Assembly (NCBI GenBank): GCA_046292765.1
Contig: JBKBQA010000005.1
Location: 213,532 to 277,531 of the forward strand
Reading direction: 5' to 3'
Origin: PGZG01 sp046292765
GTDB taxonomy: Bacteria; Pseudomonadota; Gammaproteobacteria; Pseudomonadales; Alcanivoracaceae
DNA length: 64,000 nucleotides
Below the pieces are notes generated by a model. That model did not search any database, was not told where the DNA came from, and saw only the letters and a list, made by a program, of their open reading frames with translations. The position numbers and the translations under genes were made by a program. This document shows positions 36,221 to 45,513 of this stretch, piece by piece. Positions within the stretch are counted from its first letter, which is position 1, and every line of letters starts with the position of its first letter.

Positions 36221-36780
36221 GCCAGGACGCACCAAAAGAGCCAAAAGAGCCGAAGGAAGGCAAGGAACATGATTACAGCCTGACGGCAATGCAGGAAAAC
36301 TATCGCCGCGCCATGTTCTGGTGCCTTCAATATTGGCGCGAGTTACTCAATTTCCGCTTCGACAAGTACATGATTGTGCAAGTGCTGCCGGGCGTGTACG
36401 GCATCCTGCTGGCGGCGCTGGTTCTCAGCATTCTCTACGTCACGGTGATGGCATTCATGAAAGGGTTCTGGTACGGCGTCGGCTTTCTGATCCTGCCGGC
36501 GCCGTTGGGATTCCTGGTGGTGGCCTCGGTGCTGCGTGCCCTGCTTGAGTTTTATCTGGTGGTGTTCCGTATTTCCGAACACGTAGACGAGCTGGTGGGC
36601 CTGCGCGATACCGTCGACCGGCTGTCCGGCATCAGCGACACCGTAGATGAGATGGTCTCCGTCACCCGCCGGATTCCATTCTGGAAAGCCATGTCTCGGC
36701 GTGGTGACCGGCGTGTTGTGCCGGAACCGCGTCGTCGCCGCAGCGAGCCGAGCGACGACGAGCCAGGCAAAAAGGAGTGA
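36214..36780 (+). CDS. DUF4282-type membrane protein
   Basis: A 188-residue protein. A Lys/Glu/Pro-rich start (KEPKEPKEGKEHD) leads to FDKYMIVQVLPGVYGILLAALVLSILYVTVMAF and GVGFLILPAPLGFLVVASVLRALLEFYLVVFRISEHVDEL, two transmembrane segments with the RxxLEFxxVxFRIxExxxEL ending typical of DUF4282. A helix with repeated DTVDxLSGISDTVDEM and a basic tail follow. Its start lies inside the end of the DUF2804 gene, so translation is coupled. Function unknown. Confidence 0.8.
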   Translation: MVSQDAPKEPKEPKEGKEHDYSLTAMQENYRRAMFWCLQYWRELLNFRFDKYMIVQVLPGVYGILLAALVLSILYVTVMAFMKGFWYGVGFLILPAPLGFLVVASVLRALLEFYLVVFRISEHVDELVGLRDTVDRLSGISDTVDEMVSVTRRIPFWKAMSRRGDRRVVPEPRRRRSEPSDDEPGKKE

Positions 36781-36783
36781 GAG

Positions 36784-36801
36784 CGCCGGCGTCAGCCGGC
36801 G
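36784..36801. terminator. Short hairpin between converging genes
   Basis: A seven-base perfect stem CGCCGGC/GCCGGCG with loop GTCA, four bases after the DUF4282 stop and followed by GTTTCT on the plus strand. It overlaps the last codons of the converging acetyl-CoA hydrolase gene. Likely terminator of the DUF2804-DUF4282 transcript. Confidence 0.55.
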
Positions 36802-38936
36802 GTTTCTGCCAATGCGGTCAGTAACAGTCGGCGATACAGACGCTCGCGCAGGTTTGCCGGTGATGCCAGCCCCATGCGCGCCATGTGTTCGGCAAAGCGT
36901 TCGCCCTGACCATCGTCTGCCAGCACACGTCTGCCCAACTGCAAATACTCTTTCTGCGATACCTTGTGTTTCAACCACGCCAGTGCCGAAATCAAAGCCT
37001 GTTCGATGTCGGTAAAGTCACTGCCAAGCGGGAACATGGGGAAAGCGCTGTCACCAAACTGACTGCGCACCTGTTCAAGGCGCTCAGGCAAATTCTGTCG
37101 AAAGGCCTCGGGTATCTGGTAATCGGCAGCAATCTTGCCCACCTTTTTTGCCTCCGCCAGCAACGAGGCCTGAAAGCGGGAGTCGCTGATATTGAGCAGG
37201 GCTGCAATGACATCGCTGTCGTTGCGACCGCGCAAGTCTGCAATGCCGTATTCGGTCACCACGATATCACGCAGGTGGCGCGGAATGGTGTTGTGGCCGT
37301 AGGACCAGACGATGTTCGAAGCCGCCTCGCCACCGCGCTCGCGCCAGCTGCGCAACATCAGCACCGAGCGAGCGCCTTCCAGCTCATGGGCCTGAGCAAC
37401 GAAGTTGTACTGACCACCAACACCACTGAGCACCCTACCGTCCTCCACCTGATCGGACACAGCAGCCCCGAGCAGCGTCATGGTGAAGCAGGTATTGAAG
37501 AAACGTGCATCACGGCGCTGGGCACGCTTCAGCTCCTCTCCACCAAACAGGTGATTGATATAGCTGATACGGGTCATGTTGATGCTGGCATGTTGCGCCG
37601 CCGTCAGATCCCGCAAGGACTGGTAGAACGCTCTCGGACCGAGGAAAAATCCGCCATGCATCAAGGTGCCGCCCTGAAGCGATTTTCCCAGCACATCCTG
37701 AATCGCTTCGCGCGCCACCCGATCAGTGAGGTCGCGATGAATGCGCACGTCATTCGGCAACAGCAGGTCATCGCCATCCACCGCCACCGGCGCGCTGACG
37801 ATACCGTAGCGCTGCAACCAGTCCAGCTCATGCTGTTCTGGCCGGGATGAGAGAATGCCACGCGCTATCAGCAGATCCAGCGTTGCCAGATCAAACGGGC
37901 CGCCCAGGAGGCCCTCGTTAACCAGTAGCTGCAGGCGCAGATCGTCGTACACCGGACGACGAATAATGCCCGCCTTCAACAGCGCAAACAGACTCGCCGT
38001 CATCATTTCACTGCAACCGTACAGCCCGTGACGGAACGGCTCGACGCCACCTTCGGCGCCGATCAGCCGGGCAAAATTGCTGCTCGCACCGACGGCCCCG
38101 AGGACATCACGGTAACGGGTATTGTCCCGATCACGCATCAGCGCATGGTGTACCAGCGCATCGCCAAGAGCGCCGATGCCGATCTGTATCAAACCGCCAT
38201 CCCGTAGAAGGCTGCTGGCATGGAGTCCAACAAAATGATCCTGCAGATCGACCGGCATGTTCGGGGTCGAGAACAAGGTGGTATGTCCGGCCGGATCATC
38301 CAGCACGATATCAAAGTACTCCGTCGGCACCCGGGCATCGTTTGCCATCGCCGGCATATCACGGTGTACCTGCCCGAGAGAAACAATGCGATCTCCCTGC
38401 CGGCGACGCTCCATTAACCGTGGCACCAGATCCAGCGTCACTTCCGGGTTGCAGCCAAGACTCAGCTCCCCGTTGCCGGGATCCGCCACCAGCTGCGCCA
38501 CCACATTGACCCCGGCTCGATTGAGATCACGGGCCACATGGGTGTAGTTGGCGCTGATGTAGTGCTGCTGGGAAAGGCTGTTACCAAGCATGCTGGCGGG
38601 CTGAAAGAAAAACTCGCTGATATGGATATTGGCCGGCACCTTGCCGGCGCGCAGGTCACGCAGGTAGTCGAGCTCTTCATAATCACCGAAGATTCGCTCG
38701 GCAAACGGCTCAAGGAAGCGCTTCTCAAGATCGCTGCCCGCACGGGGACGACCCAGCGACAAGGCAGTAAAGATCGAAAGATGGATATCCGCATCGGCAC
38801 AGGCACGCCGATACAAGGCATTGACGAAGCGATTCGGTTTACCCAGACCCAGCGGCAAGCCAAGCCGTATCTCGCGGCCGACGCTTTCCAGCACTTTGTC
38901 CACGGCGCGTTCGGCGCTGTCCAGTTGTTGTGTCAT
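36792..38936 (-). CDS. Acetyl-CoA hydrolase/transferase family protein, long form
   Basis: About 714 residues from the ATG at 38936 with GGAGATG upstream. The two CoA-transferase lobes are recognisable: GLPLGLGKPNRFVNALYRRA at the front, DGGLIQIGIGALGDALVHH in the middle, and the C-terminal domain with TRISYINHLFGGEE and IVVTEYGIADLRGRNDSDVIAALL, which contains the Glu that forms the thioester. The family normally has about 500-550 residues; the extra length is in the middle (the segment around ASSNFARLIGAEGGVEPFRHGLYGCSEMM) and at the C-terminus. It should move CoA between short acyl groups or hydrolyse acyl-CoA. It is transcribed towards the DUF4282 gene and lies 67 bases after the RND permease stop. 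Confidence 0.83.
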   Translation of the reverse strand: MTQQLDSAERAVDKVLESVGREIRLGLPLGLGKPNRFVNALYRRACADADIHLSIFTALSLGRPRAGSDLEKRFLEPFAERIFGDYEELDYLRDLRAGKVPANIHISEFFFQPASMLGNSLSQQHYISANYTHVARDLNRAGVNVVAQLVADPGNGELSLGCNPEVTLDLVPRLMERRRQGDRIVSLGQVHRDMPAMANDARVPTEYFDIVLDDPAGHTTLFSTPNMPVDLQDHFVGLHASSLLRDGGLIQIGIGALGDALVHHALMRDRDNTRYRDVLGAVGASSNFARLIGAEGGVEPFRHGLYGCSEMMTASLFALLKAGIIRRPVYDDLRLQLLVNEGLLGGPFDLATLDLLIARGILSSRPEQHELDWLQRYGIVSAPVAVDGDDLLLPNDVRIHRDLTDRVAREAIQDVLGKSLQGGTLMHGGFFLGPRAFYQSLRDLTAAQHASINMTRISYINHLFGGEELKRAQRRDARFFNTCFTMTLLGAAVSDQVEDGRVLSGVGGQYNFVAQAHELEGARSVLMLRSWRERGGEAASNIVWSYGHNTIPRHLRDIVVTEYGIADLRGRNDSDVIAALLNISDSRFQASLLAEAKKVGKIAADYQIPEAFRQNLPERLEQVRSQFGDSAFPMFPLGSDFTDIEQALISALAWLKHKVSQKEYLQLGRRVLADDGQGERFAEHMARMGLASPANLRERLYRRLLLTALAETAG

Positions 38937-39003
38937 GACATCTCCGGCTTCCTGACGGTTGCCGGCATGATGCCACAAACAACGACCGGAACACTGATCC
39001 CGG

Positions 39004-42000
39004 TCAGGCCGCGCGCTCCCCCCTCGCATCCTGATGACCAGCTTCCCAGGCGGCTCTTAGCACATCGTCATCGTGGGGGTTGGCGCCGTGGCCAGCGAGC
39101 CCCGCCGAGCGTCCATCGGCATAGGCGGAATCAACGTCGCCGTCGTCCTCGTCTGCGCGCGCAGTGACACGCTGCCAGTGACGCCGGGTTTCCTCCATGG
39201 CCACCAACAGACAGGGAATCAGCAGCAGGCTGACAAAGGTGGCGAACAGCACCCCACCCGCCAGCGACACTGCCATGGGCACGAGAAAGCGGGCCTGAAC
39301 GGTGTCGGCCAAAATCAACGGTGTCACTCCGAGCACGGTGGTCATGGTGGTCAACAGGATCGGCCGGAAGCGACTGGCACCGGCTTCCACCACCGCATGA
39401 TACAGAGGCTCGCCGAGATCCCGCCGGCGGTTGATCTCATCAAGCAGCACGAGGTTGTCGTTCACCACCACGCCACTCACGGCGATGGTGCCGACCATCG
39501 ACCAGAGGGTGATCTCGATGCCCAGGGCAAAGTGGCCCAGCGTCGCCCCGACCAGCCCGAATGGCACCGCACTCATCACCAGCAACGGCTGGCTGTAATT
39601 GCCGAACAGCACCGTGAGCACAAAGAAAATCGCCATCAACGCCAGCAGATAGCCGGTGCCGATGTAATCAAGGAACTCGCTAATGGCCTTCGGTTTGCCG
39701 GCAATACCCCAGTCTGCGCCCTGCCAGCGTTGCCCAAGCCCGGCGAGAAAATCCTGTTCCAGCGACGCCATTACCGCGTTCGGCGAGGTAATTCGGTTGT
39801 CTACCAATGCCGTCAGCGCCGCATGACGGCGGCGGTCATACCGCCCCACCAGCGCCGGCGCGTCCTGCAAACTGATACTGGCCATCACGCCAAGGGGCGC
39901 CCAACTGCCATCAGGCAAAGTAATCGGCAATTGCTGCAGCTGCCAGAGCGAACTGCTGTCGGCCTCGGCAAGACGCAAAATCACCGGTATTTCCTGATCC
40001 AGCTCGGCGACCCGATCCACTTCAATGCCGTGAAAGGCGTGGCGTACCTGCATGCCGATATCCTGCAGCTGCAATCCGGCGTGCCGTCCTGCAGCAGTCA
40101 GCTCCATGCTCACCTGCGGTCGACGGGCATGCAGGCTGTTGCTGATCTCGTGGACGCCGGCAAAACCGCGCAGTTGCAACTCCAGTTCCGCCGCCATCTG
40201 ATCCAGCACCTCCAGATCCGGATGGTAGAGATGGACATGAATATCCGGTTTGGTCTGTAACAGACTGGCATCAAACCGCTGCGACAGTGCATCGGCCACA
40301 TGGCCATGATGCTGACGCCAGCGTTGGGCCATGTCTGCGGCGGTGACGTCACGCTCCGACGCCAGCAACAGCGTGACACGCAGGCGCATGGCGGCATCCG
40401 GATCGCCCGCGTTGGAGACTTTCTCCCGCAAACCCTGCTCCACCAGCACCTGCTCAATTAGCGCTGCCTCTCCTGTCTGCAGGCTCGATGCCACCTGGCG
40501 GGCAGAGCTTTGCAACATCATCGCTTCTTCAGCAATACGAGCCGATGGTGTGCCGCGGGGAAACACCATCTCCGCCACCACCGTGTTGGCCTCGACATGG
40601 GAAAACAGCACCATCTTCACCCAGCCGCTGTGCAGCATCGCAAGGCACACCACGAACATCGCGACAAACCCGGCAATCACGGTGCGGCGGCCACGCAGCA
40701 GACGCAGCATCAACGGTCGGTAGAAGCGGCTCAGCCAGTTATCCAGCCGCTGGTTGAAGGATTCGCTGAGAGCGGTGGAGGCTGCCATCAGTCGGCCGGG
40801 GCGGCGCCCCGAACCGGCCAGATGGGCCGGCAGAATCCATAAGGATTCCACCAGCGACAGCGCCAGCACCGCCAACGCCACCAGCGGCACCACCCGGATC
40901 AGCGCGCCTTCTGGTCCGGGCAGAAACAGCAGAGGCGCAAAGGCCAGTGCGGTCGTCAGCACCGCGAAACATACCGGACGCGCTACCCGCTGGGCGCCGG
41001 CGATGGCAGCTTGCGCGCCCTGCAAACCCTGTCGCTGTTGCTGATGAATGCTCTCGCCGACGATGATCGCATCATCCACAACAATGCCAAGAACCAGCAG
41101 GAAAGCGAACAGCGAAATGGTGTTGATCGACTCACCCAGAACAGGCAGCACTGCGACAGCACCAAGCATCGCCACCGGGATACCCAGTGCAATCCAACCA
41201 GACAATTTCAAGCCAAGAAATAGAGTCAGGATGACGCCCAGAATCAGCAGCGCCTGCAGTGCATTGCCCCACAGTACCGACGTCCGCGCACTAAACTCGG
41301 CGGCATCGTCTTCCCAGATCGTCAACGTCACGCCGTCCGGCAAGCGGGCGCTGCCAAGATAGCGGTATACCTGCTCCGCCACATCCAGCACCTGCTGCGA
41401 TCCAACCCGGTAGATATCCAGCGCCACCGCCGGCCGACTGTTGTGCCAGGCGCCGATCATGACGCGTTCGAAACCGTCGTGCAGAGTGGCGACATCCGCC
41501 ACCGTCAGCACGTCGCCGTCACCGTCCTGACGCAATGGCAGCGACAGGTACTCCGAACCCTGATCCAGCCGCTGACCCGCTGACAGCAGCATATCGCCCT
41601 GTTCGCTTCGCAATACACCAGCGGTCACCGGCTGGGAGGAACGCTGGATGCCGGCGGCGATATCACCGAGAGTCAGTTGATAACGGTGCAGATCCTGACG
41701 CCGCACCTCCAGCGCCAGTTCACGATCCGGCAGACTCTCGACATCAATCACCGTGATCTGCTCAGACGCCAGCAAGTCGAGTCGCACCTGATGCGCCAGC
41801 CGATACAGTTGCAGATCGGGCAGCGTGCCAATCAGCAGCAGTCGCATCACCCGGTTGCGCACCACCAGCTCCTGAATCACCGGGCGACTGGCTTCCGCCG
41901 GCAAGGTATTGAGCGCGTCCACTGCCATACGCACCTGTTCGAGCACCTCGCGGGTTTGATAGCCCTGCTGGACATCCATCCGCAACAGGCACAGCCCTTC

Positions 42001-42258
42001 ATGCGCTTCGCTGGCAAGCTCAGTGAGACCCTCGATACCAAATACCGCCTGCTCCACCGGCGCGCAGAGCAGACGCTCCACCAGTGCCGGGCTGGCCTGC
42101 GGCATCATCACCGAGACACCAATGCGTTCCAGCGGCACGTTCGGCAGGGTTTCCTGCCGCACCATGGTCATCGCCAGCAACCCCGAGGCAAGCAGCATGA
42201 CCATCAGCAGATTGGCCACCGCCGGGTTGCGGGCAAACCAGCTGATGCTGCCACTCAT
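39004..42258 (-). CDS. RND efflux permease (AcrB family)
   Basis: A 1084-residue inner-membrane transporter with two halves of six transmembrane segments and large periplasmic loops. The proton-relay pair is intact in LVLGIVVDDAIIVGESIHQQ, and the second half has VNDNLVLLDEINRRRDLGEPLYHAVVEAGASRFRPILLTTMTTVLGVTPLIL. It belongs to the branch common in genomes with lipid or fatty-acid derived export cargo rather than to MexB itself; the substrate cannot be read off. Its start overlaps the adaptor stop by four bases, and it is the last gene of the 48022-39004 operon. The C-terminus has an acidic tail (DEDDGDVDSAYADGR). Confidence 0.93.
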   Translation of the reverse strand: MSGSISWFARNPAVANLLMVMLLASGLLAMTMVRQETLPNVPLERIGVSVMMPQASPALVERLLCAPVEQAVFGIEGLTELASEAHEGLCLLRMDVQQGYQTREVLEQVRMAVDALNTLPAEASRPVIQELVVRNRVMRLLLIGTLPDLQLYRLAHQVRLDLLASEQITVIDVESLPDRELALEVRRQDLHRYQLTLGDIAAGIQRSSQPVTAGVLRSEQGDMLLSAGQRLDQGSEYLSLPLRQDGDGDVLTVADVATLHDGFERVMIGAWHNSRPAVALDIYRVGSQQVLDVAEQVYRYLGSARLPDGVTLTIWEDDAAEFSARTSVLWGNALQALLILGVILTLFLGLKLSGWIALGIPVAMLGAVAVLPVLGESINTISLFAFLLVLGIVVDDAIIVGESIHQQQRQGLQGAQAAIAGAQRVARPVCFAVLTTALAFAPLLFLPGPEGALIRVVPLVALAVLALSLVESLWILPAHLAGSGRRPGRLMAASTALSESFNQRLDNWLSRFYRPLMLRLLRGRRTVIAGFVAMFVVCLAMLHSGWVKMVLFSHVEANTVVAEMVFPRGTPSARIAEEAMMLQSSARQVASSLQTGEAALIEQVLVEQGLREKVSNAGDPDAAMRLRVTLLLASERDVTAADMAQRWRQHHGHVADALSQRFDASLLQTKPDIHVHLYHPDLEVLDQMAAELELQLRGFAGVHEISNSLHARRPQVSMELTAAGRHAGLQLQDIGMQVRHAFHGIEVDRVAELDQEIPVILRLAEADSSSLWQLQQLPITLPDGSWAPLGVMASISLQDAPALVGRYDRRRHAALTALVDNRITSPNAVMASLEQDFLAGLGQRWQGADWGIAGKPKAISEFLDYIGTGYLLALMAIFFVLTVLFGNYSQPLLVMSAVPFGLVGATLGHFALGIEITLWSMVGTIAVSGVVVNDNLVLLDEINRRRDLGEPLYHAVVEAGASRFRPILLTTMTTVLGVTPLILADTVQARFLVPMAVSLAGGVLFATFVSLLLIPCLLVAMEETRRHWQRVTARADEDDGDVDSAYADGRSAGLAGHGANPHDDDVLRAAWEAGHQDARGERAA

Positions 42259-43424
42259 CGCGACGCGCTCCGCAGCGACATTGCCACCGGCGTGGCGTCA
42301 CGGGGCTGCACCAATGCGCCCTCAAGCCAGCGCAGCGCACCGCTGGCGGCAATACGATCACCGTCCTGCAGGCCCTGGCCGACCCAGACATCACGACGAC
42401 TCTGGTGAATAACTTCCACGGTACGCTGGCGCAACCGATTGTCCGCATCTACTACCCACACGCTCTGGCGTCCGGCCAGGACCGATGCCGGCAACCGTGC
42501 CACCCGGTCCAGCTGCCGACCGGCCACTTCCACCGTCACCAGCACCCCGGGCTCCAGCGGTACCTCACCCTGATCTGCATCGTCGACACGGGCCACCAGG
42601 TAGATCATCCGGTTGCGATTCAATCCTCCCTCGCGGCGGACAATCTGGCCTTGCCATTGCGCATCACGCCCGGCGAAGCGACCGCGCAGGATCACCGGGA
42701 TCGGTGCAACGGTGGCATCGCTACCGAGCGGCAACTCCATCAATGCCAGCCATTCGTCACGCAGCGGCAAACGGACTTCGATACGGTCGGTACTGTATAG
42801 CGTGGCCAGCCGCTCGCCGCTGTGGATAAATTGACCCGGGCTCACCGTCACATCTCGCACCCGACCGGCAAAAGGCGCCTGCAGTCGGGTACGCGCCAGC
42901 TCCATCTCGGCGCGCTTCAGCGATGCTTCGGCAGCCGCGAGGCGCGCTTCCGCTTCTTCCAGATGGGGCACCAGTCGCGCGTAGGGCGTTGCCTTGTCGC
43001 CATTCACCCGACGCGCGACACTGGCCTTGGCACGCACATCAGCAAGGTGAAGCGCTGCCGCACTGACCTGGCTGCGACGTTCCGCCAATGCCAATCGATA
43101 GGGCTGATCATCAATGGCCAGCAGCAGCGCACCCTGATCGACCTGCCCACCATTTCGGAACCATTCCGGTCGCTCGACCACCACACCGGACACTTCAGCC
43201 ACCAGTGCAATCTGATCGGCGGCCTGGGCAATCCCCTCCAGCTCAATCGGCAAGGCGCCACTGCTATAACGAACCTGAATCACATCCACCAGCAACCCAC
43301 TGTCGATGATTTCGGTGCGCTCTGCCTTTGGCGACCAACTATACAGCCCAGCCAACACCAACGCCGTGCATGCAGCGATCCACCACAGCCCTTTGCTACG
43401 TGCCGGCAACCCTGTCTCAACCAT
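42255..43424 (-). CDS. RND periplasmic adaptor (membrane fusion protein)
   Basis: About 389 residues. The start at 43424 overlaps the end of the acyltransferase gene by eight bases. A single N-terminal anchor (KGLWWIAACTALVLAGLYSW) precedes the lipoyl half-motif (ALVAEVSGVVVERPEWFRNGGQVDQGALLLAIDDQPY), a helical hairpin rich in Ala and Arg, the second lipoyl half (RLQAPFAGRVRDVTVSPGQFIHSGERLATLYS) and the beta-barrel domain. It links the permease to an outer-membrane channel; no TolC gene is nearby, so it must use one encoded elsewhere. Coupled by four bases to the permease. Confidence 0.92.
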   Translation of the reverse strand: MVETGLPARSKGLWWIAACTALVLAGLYSWSPKAERTEIIDSGLLVDVIQVRYSSGALPIELEGIAQAADQIALVAEVSGVVVERPEWFRNGGQVDQGALLLAIDDQPYRLALAERRSQVSAAALHLADVRAKASVARRVNGDKATPYARLVPHLEEAEARLAAAEASLKRAEMELARTRLQAPFAGRVRDVTVSPGQFIHSGERLATLYSTDRIEVRLPLRDEWLALMELPLGSDATVAPIPVILRGRFAGRDAQWQGQIVRREGGLNRNRMIYLVARVDDADQGEVPLEPGVLVTVEVAGRQLDRVARLPASVLAGRQSVWVVDADNRLRQRTVEVIHQSRRDVWVGQGLQDGDRIAASGALRWLEGALVQPRDATPVAMSLRSASR

Positions 43425-44421
43425 GACCAGCCACTCCACTTTGTTGCGTCTTGACCACATTCGGCACGTCTTGTTGCGCAGTTCCTGCTTGCAGCAGGGC
43501 ACACCAGCGATCCATGCACTGCTGCCGCTTCGCAGCTGTCACGCCGAGCATCGGATGACATTTGAAAGACAGCACCAAACGGCCATTACAGATCACCATG
43601 CAAGCGCCAAGCGGATGAGTCGGGCTGCCCGGTGAGCAGCCCCAGAACAGGGCATCATCGGCAAATCGACTGCCGCGCCAATCCACCTGCCACTCACCGA
43701 TATTGCTGAAGGACCCCAGATAATGACTGCGACCATTGAGCATCCGGAACACCAGATTGACCAGCCATTGCCCACCGATCGCCACCAATCTGGCCTGATG
43801 CCAGAGCCACCAGTGTTCACCGGTACGCATCGCATTGATCAGACCGCGCTGAATATCGCGATAATCAGCATCCGCCGTCAGCGGTAAATAGAATCCGCTG
43901 GCATGATTCATTTCATCGGAAGGCAGCACCAGTGAGCCACGCAGCGTCACCGGCACAAACCAGGCCCCACCACCGGAGGCCAGCAGCTGCTCGGTCACCA
44001 TCCGGTGGACAGCAGCAAACACCAGCACGTTAAGCGATGTCTTGCGCTGCTTTGCGCTCGCCTGCAGCGCTGCGGTTTGGTGCTTATCGAAGGCATGAAT
44101 GGTGATGGGCAACTCTTCCACTGGCACCGCCGGAGCACCTTTTCGCCACACCGGTGCGGGAGCGGGTTCGCTGCGGCGATGCCGTCGCCAGCTTTGCAAG
44201 AAGCCCGGCACCGATCGTTGCCGTGCGGTCTGAGTAGACCAGCTCGCCACGCCCGACTGGCGCAGCAGATACAGACAGGCGCCAACGCCATCACGCTGCT
44301 CATGGGGCATGCGCCAACTGTGAATGAGGTCGCGACCGGGCTCCAGCACACCATAGTGCATGCCGTCGTCGATACCGAGTTTGCGACGGGCGCGAAACCA
44401 GTAAGCCGCATAATCTTTCAT
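43417..44421 (-). CDS. Condensation-domain-superfamily acyltransferase
   Basis: A 334-residue cytoplasmic protein. Near residue 40 PHEQRDGVGACLYLL carries the HxxxDG catalytic motif of the condensation/PapA/WS-DGAT acyltransferase fold, though the usual first His is Pro. Further matches are SLNVLVFAAVHRMV (helix after the active site), a floor-loop-like MNHASGFYLPL and the late SNIGEWQVDW segment that resembles the SNVG motif. It is shorter than free-standing condensation enzymes (about 430). It should join an acyl thioester to an alcohol or amine. It lies between the GNAT protein (nine-base gap) and the RND adaptor (eight-base overlap). Confidence 0.72.
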   Translation of the reverse strand: MKDYAAYWFRARRKLGIDDGMHYGVLEPGRDLIHSWRMPHEQRDGVGACLYLLRQSGVASWSTQTARQRSVPGFLQSWRRHRRSEPAPAPVWRKGAPAVPVEELPITIHAFDKHQTAALQASAKQRKTSLNVLVFAAVHRMVTEQLLASGGGAWFVPVTLRGSLVLPSDEMNHASGFYLPLTADADYRDIQRGLINAMRTGEHWWLWHQARLVAIGGQWLVNLVFRMLNGRSHYLGSFSNIGEWQVDWRGSRFADDALFWGCSPGSPTHPLGACMVICNGRLVLSFKCHPMLGVTAAKRQQCMDRWCALLQAGTAQQDVPNVVKTQQSGVAGHG

Positions 44422-44430
44422 GGTGGGCTC

Positions 44431-45513
44431 CTACAGTCTCGCCAGCTCGATGTACGGCAGCCGCTGGTCAAGTCGCTGCCGGGGATCGTCATGAAAGCCA
44501 ATCAGGAAATGTCTGCTCTGCATGGTCTGGCGACGATAGCCCCGCAGCGCCTGCCGCAACGGATCCTGGACAAAGAAGCCGACACTGATGGCAGCACGGT
44601 GGCCGCCTCGCTGCTGCACCATGTCGGAAAGCATGGCATCGAACACGGCGCTGTCGTTGTCACGCACCAGCAGGGAGTGCAGCATCAGATAGTTGATTGT
44701 GCCGCCAGCAGGTGGCAGCTGCAGGCCACCGAACAGGCGCGCCCACAGATTCCAGAGATGGCGAAGGCCAGAGAGGCCGCGGGGGTACGCCAGCACGCGG
44801 GTTTGCTTGAACGATTTCTGATCCCACAGTCCTGCCATTCCCACCAGCTGCTCACCGCGAAATGCCAGCCAGAAGTCATCAATCGACACGCCGCGAAAAT
44901 AGGCATCATTCTCCAGCAGCGCACCAAAGCGGTAACGTGGATAGAACTGCCGTGAGGGTGCCAGCTCATCATGTAACGCTTGCATCGAGGCCAGATCAGC
45001 GGGGCTGGCACGCCGGACCTCGATGCCGTGATGGCGACGTCTTGGCGTCGAGAACACCAGACTGGTCTCGATCTCACCGCAGGGATAGTAGGTTGGCAGC
45101 CCGGCTCGGCCGCTGGCGACGGAATTCAGCGAGGCACTGTTCTCACTCAGTATCACGGTCTGGATCAGTTCCTCGGCGGCAACCATCTCCCGCACCTGAC
45201 GCCCCATCCGCGCAATCAGCAGACCGCCGCGGGCCTGCTCTGCCACTCTCAGGTCGTGGGCATAACGAACAGCTTGCGCTGCACCGTTAATGTAGAGCGT
45301 GCGTGATCCGATGCCATAGAGCATCACCAGTTCACCGGAGGGCTGGCGCGCCACACGGGTATCCGGTTGCTCGCAAATCACTTCGCTACCGAGGAAGTAA
45401 TCTGGCTCACGCTCGAAGTTCAGCACCACCCGTCCGCGTTGCGGCGTGCGCCGAAACAGATCGAGGATGTCAGACGCGTCAGCGGCACAGGCCTGTTGGA
45501 ACGCCGACATCAT
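44431..45513 (-). CDS. GNAT-fold N-acyltransferase-like protein
   Basis: A 360-residue protein with a layout of two GNAT-like halves. The first has LFRRTPQRGRVVLNFEREPDYFLGSEV, GSRTLYINGAAQAVRYAHDLRVAEQARGGLLIARMGRQVREM (beta-alpha acetyl-CoA-site-like). The second starts at about residue 165 with IEVRRASPADLASMQALHDELAPSRQFYPRY and has SIDDFWLAFRGEQLVGMAGLWDQKSFKQTRV. The family is usually only weakly alike in sequence, so the call rests on the fold pattern. It overlaps the GH3 stop by four bases. Probable role: acyl transfer to an amine in the same pathway. Confidence 0.65.
   Translation of the reverse strand: MMSAFQQACAADASDILDLFRRTPQRGRVVLNFEREPDYFLGSEVICEQPDTRVARQPSGELVMLYGIGSRTLYINGAAQAVRYAHDLRVAEQARGGLLIARMGRQVREMVAAEELIQTVILSENSASLNSVASGRAGLPTYYPCGEIETSLVFSTPRRRHHGIEVRRASPADLASMQALHDELAPSRQFYPRYRFGALLENDAYFRGVSIDDFWLAFRGEQLVGMAGLWDQKSFKQTRVLAYPRGLSGLRHLWNLWARLFGGLQLPPAGGTINYLMLHSLLVRDNDSAVFDAMLSDMVQQRGGHRAAISVGFFVQDPLRQALRGYRRQTMQSRHFLIGFHDDPRQRLDQRLPYIELARL

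Noticed and set aside
39073..40260. 395-codon plus-strand frame within the RND permease
   Set aside because: Antisense shadow of a highly conserved transporter; His/Gln-rich with no motif.
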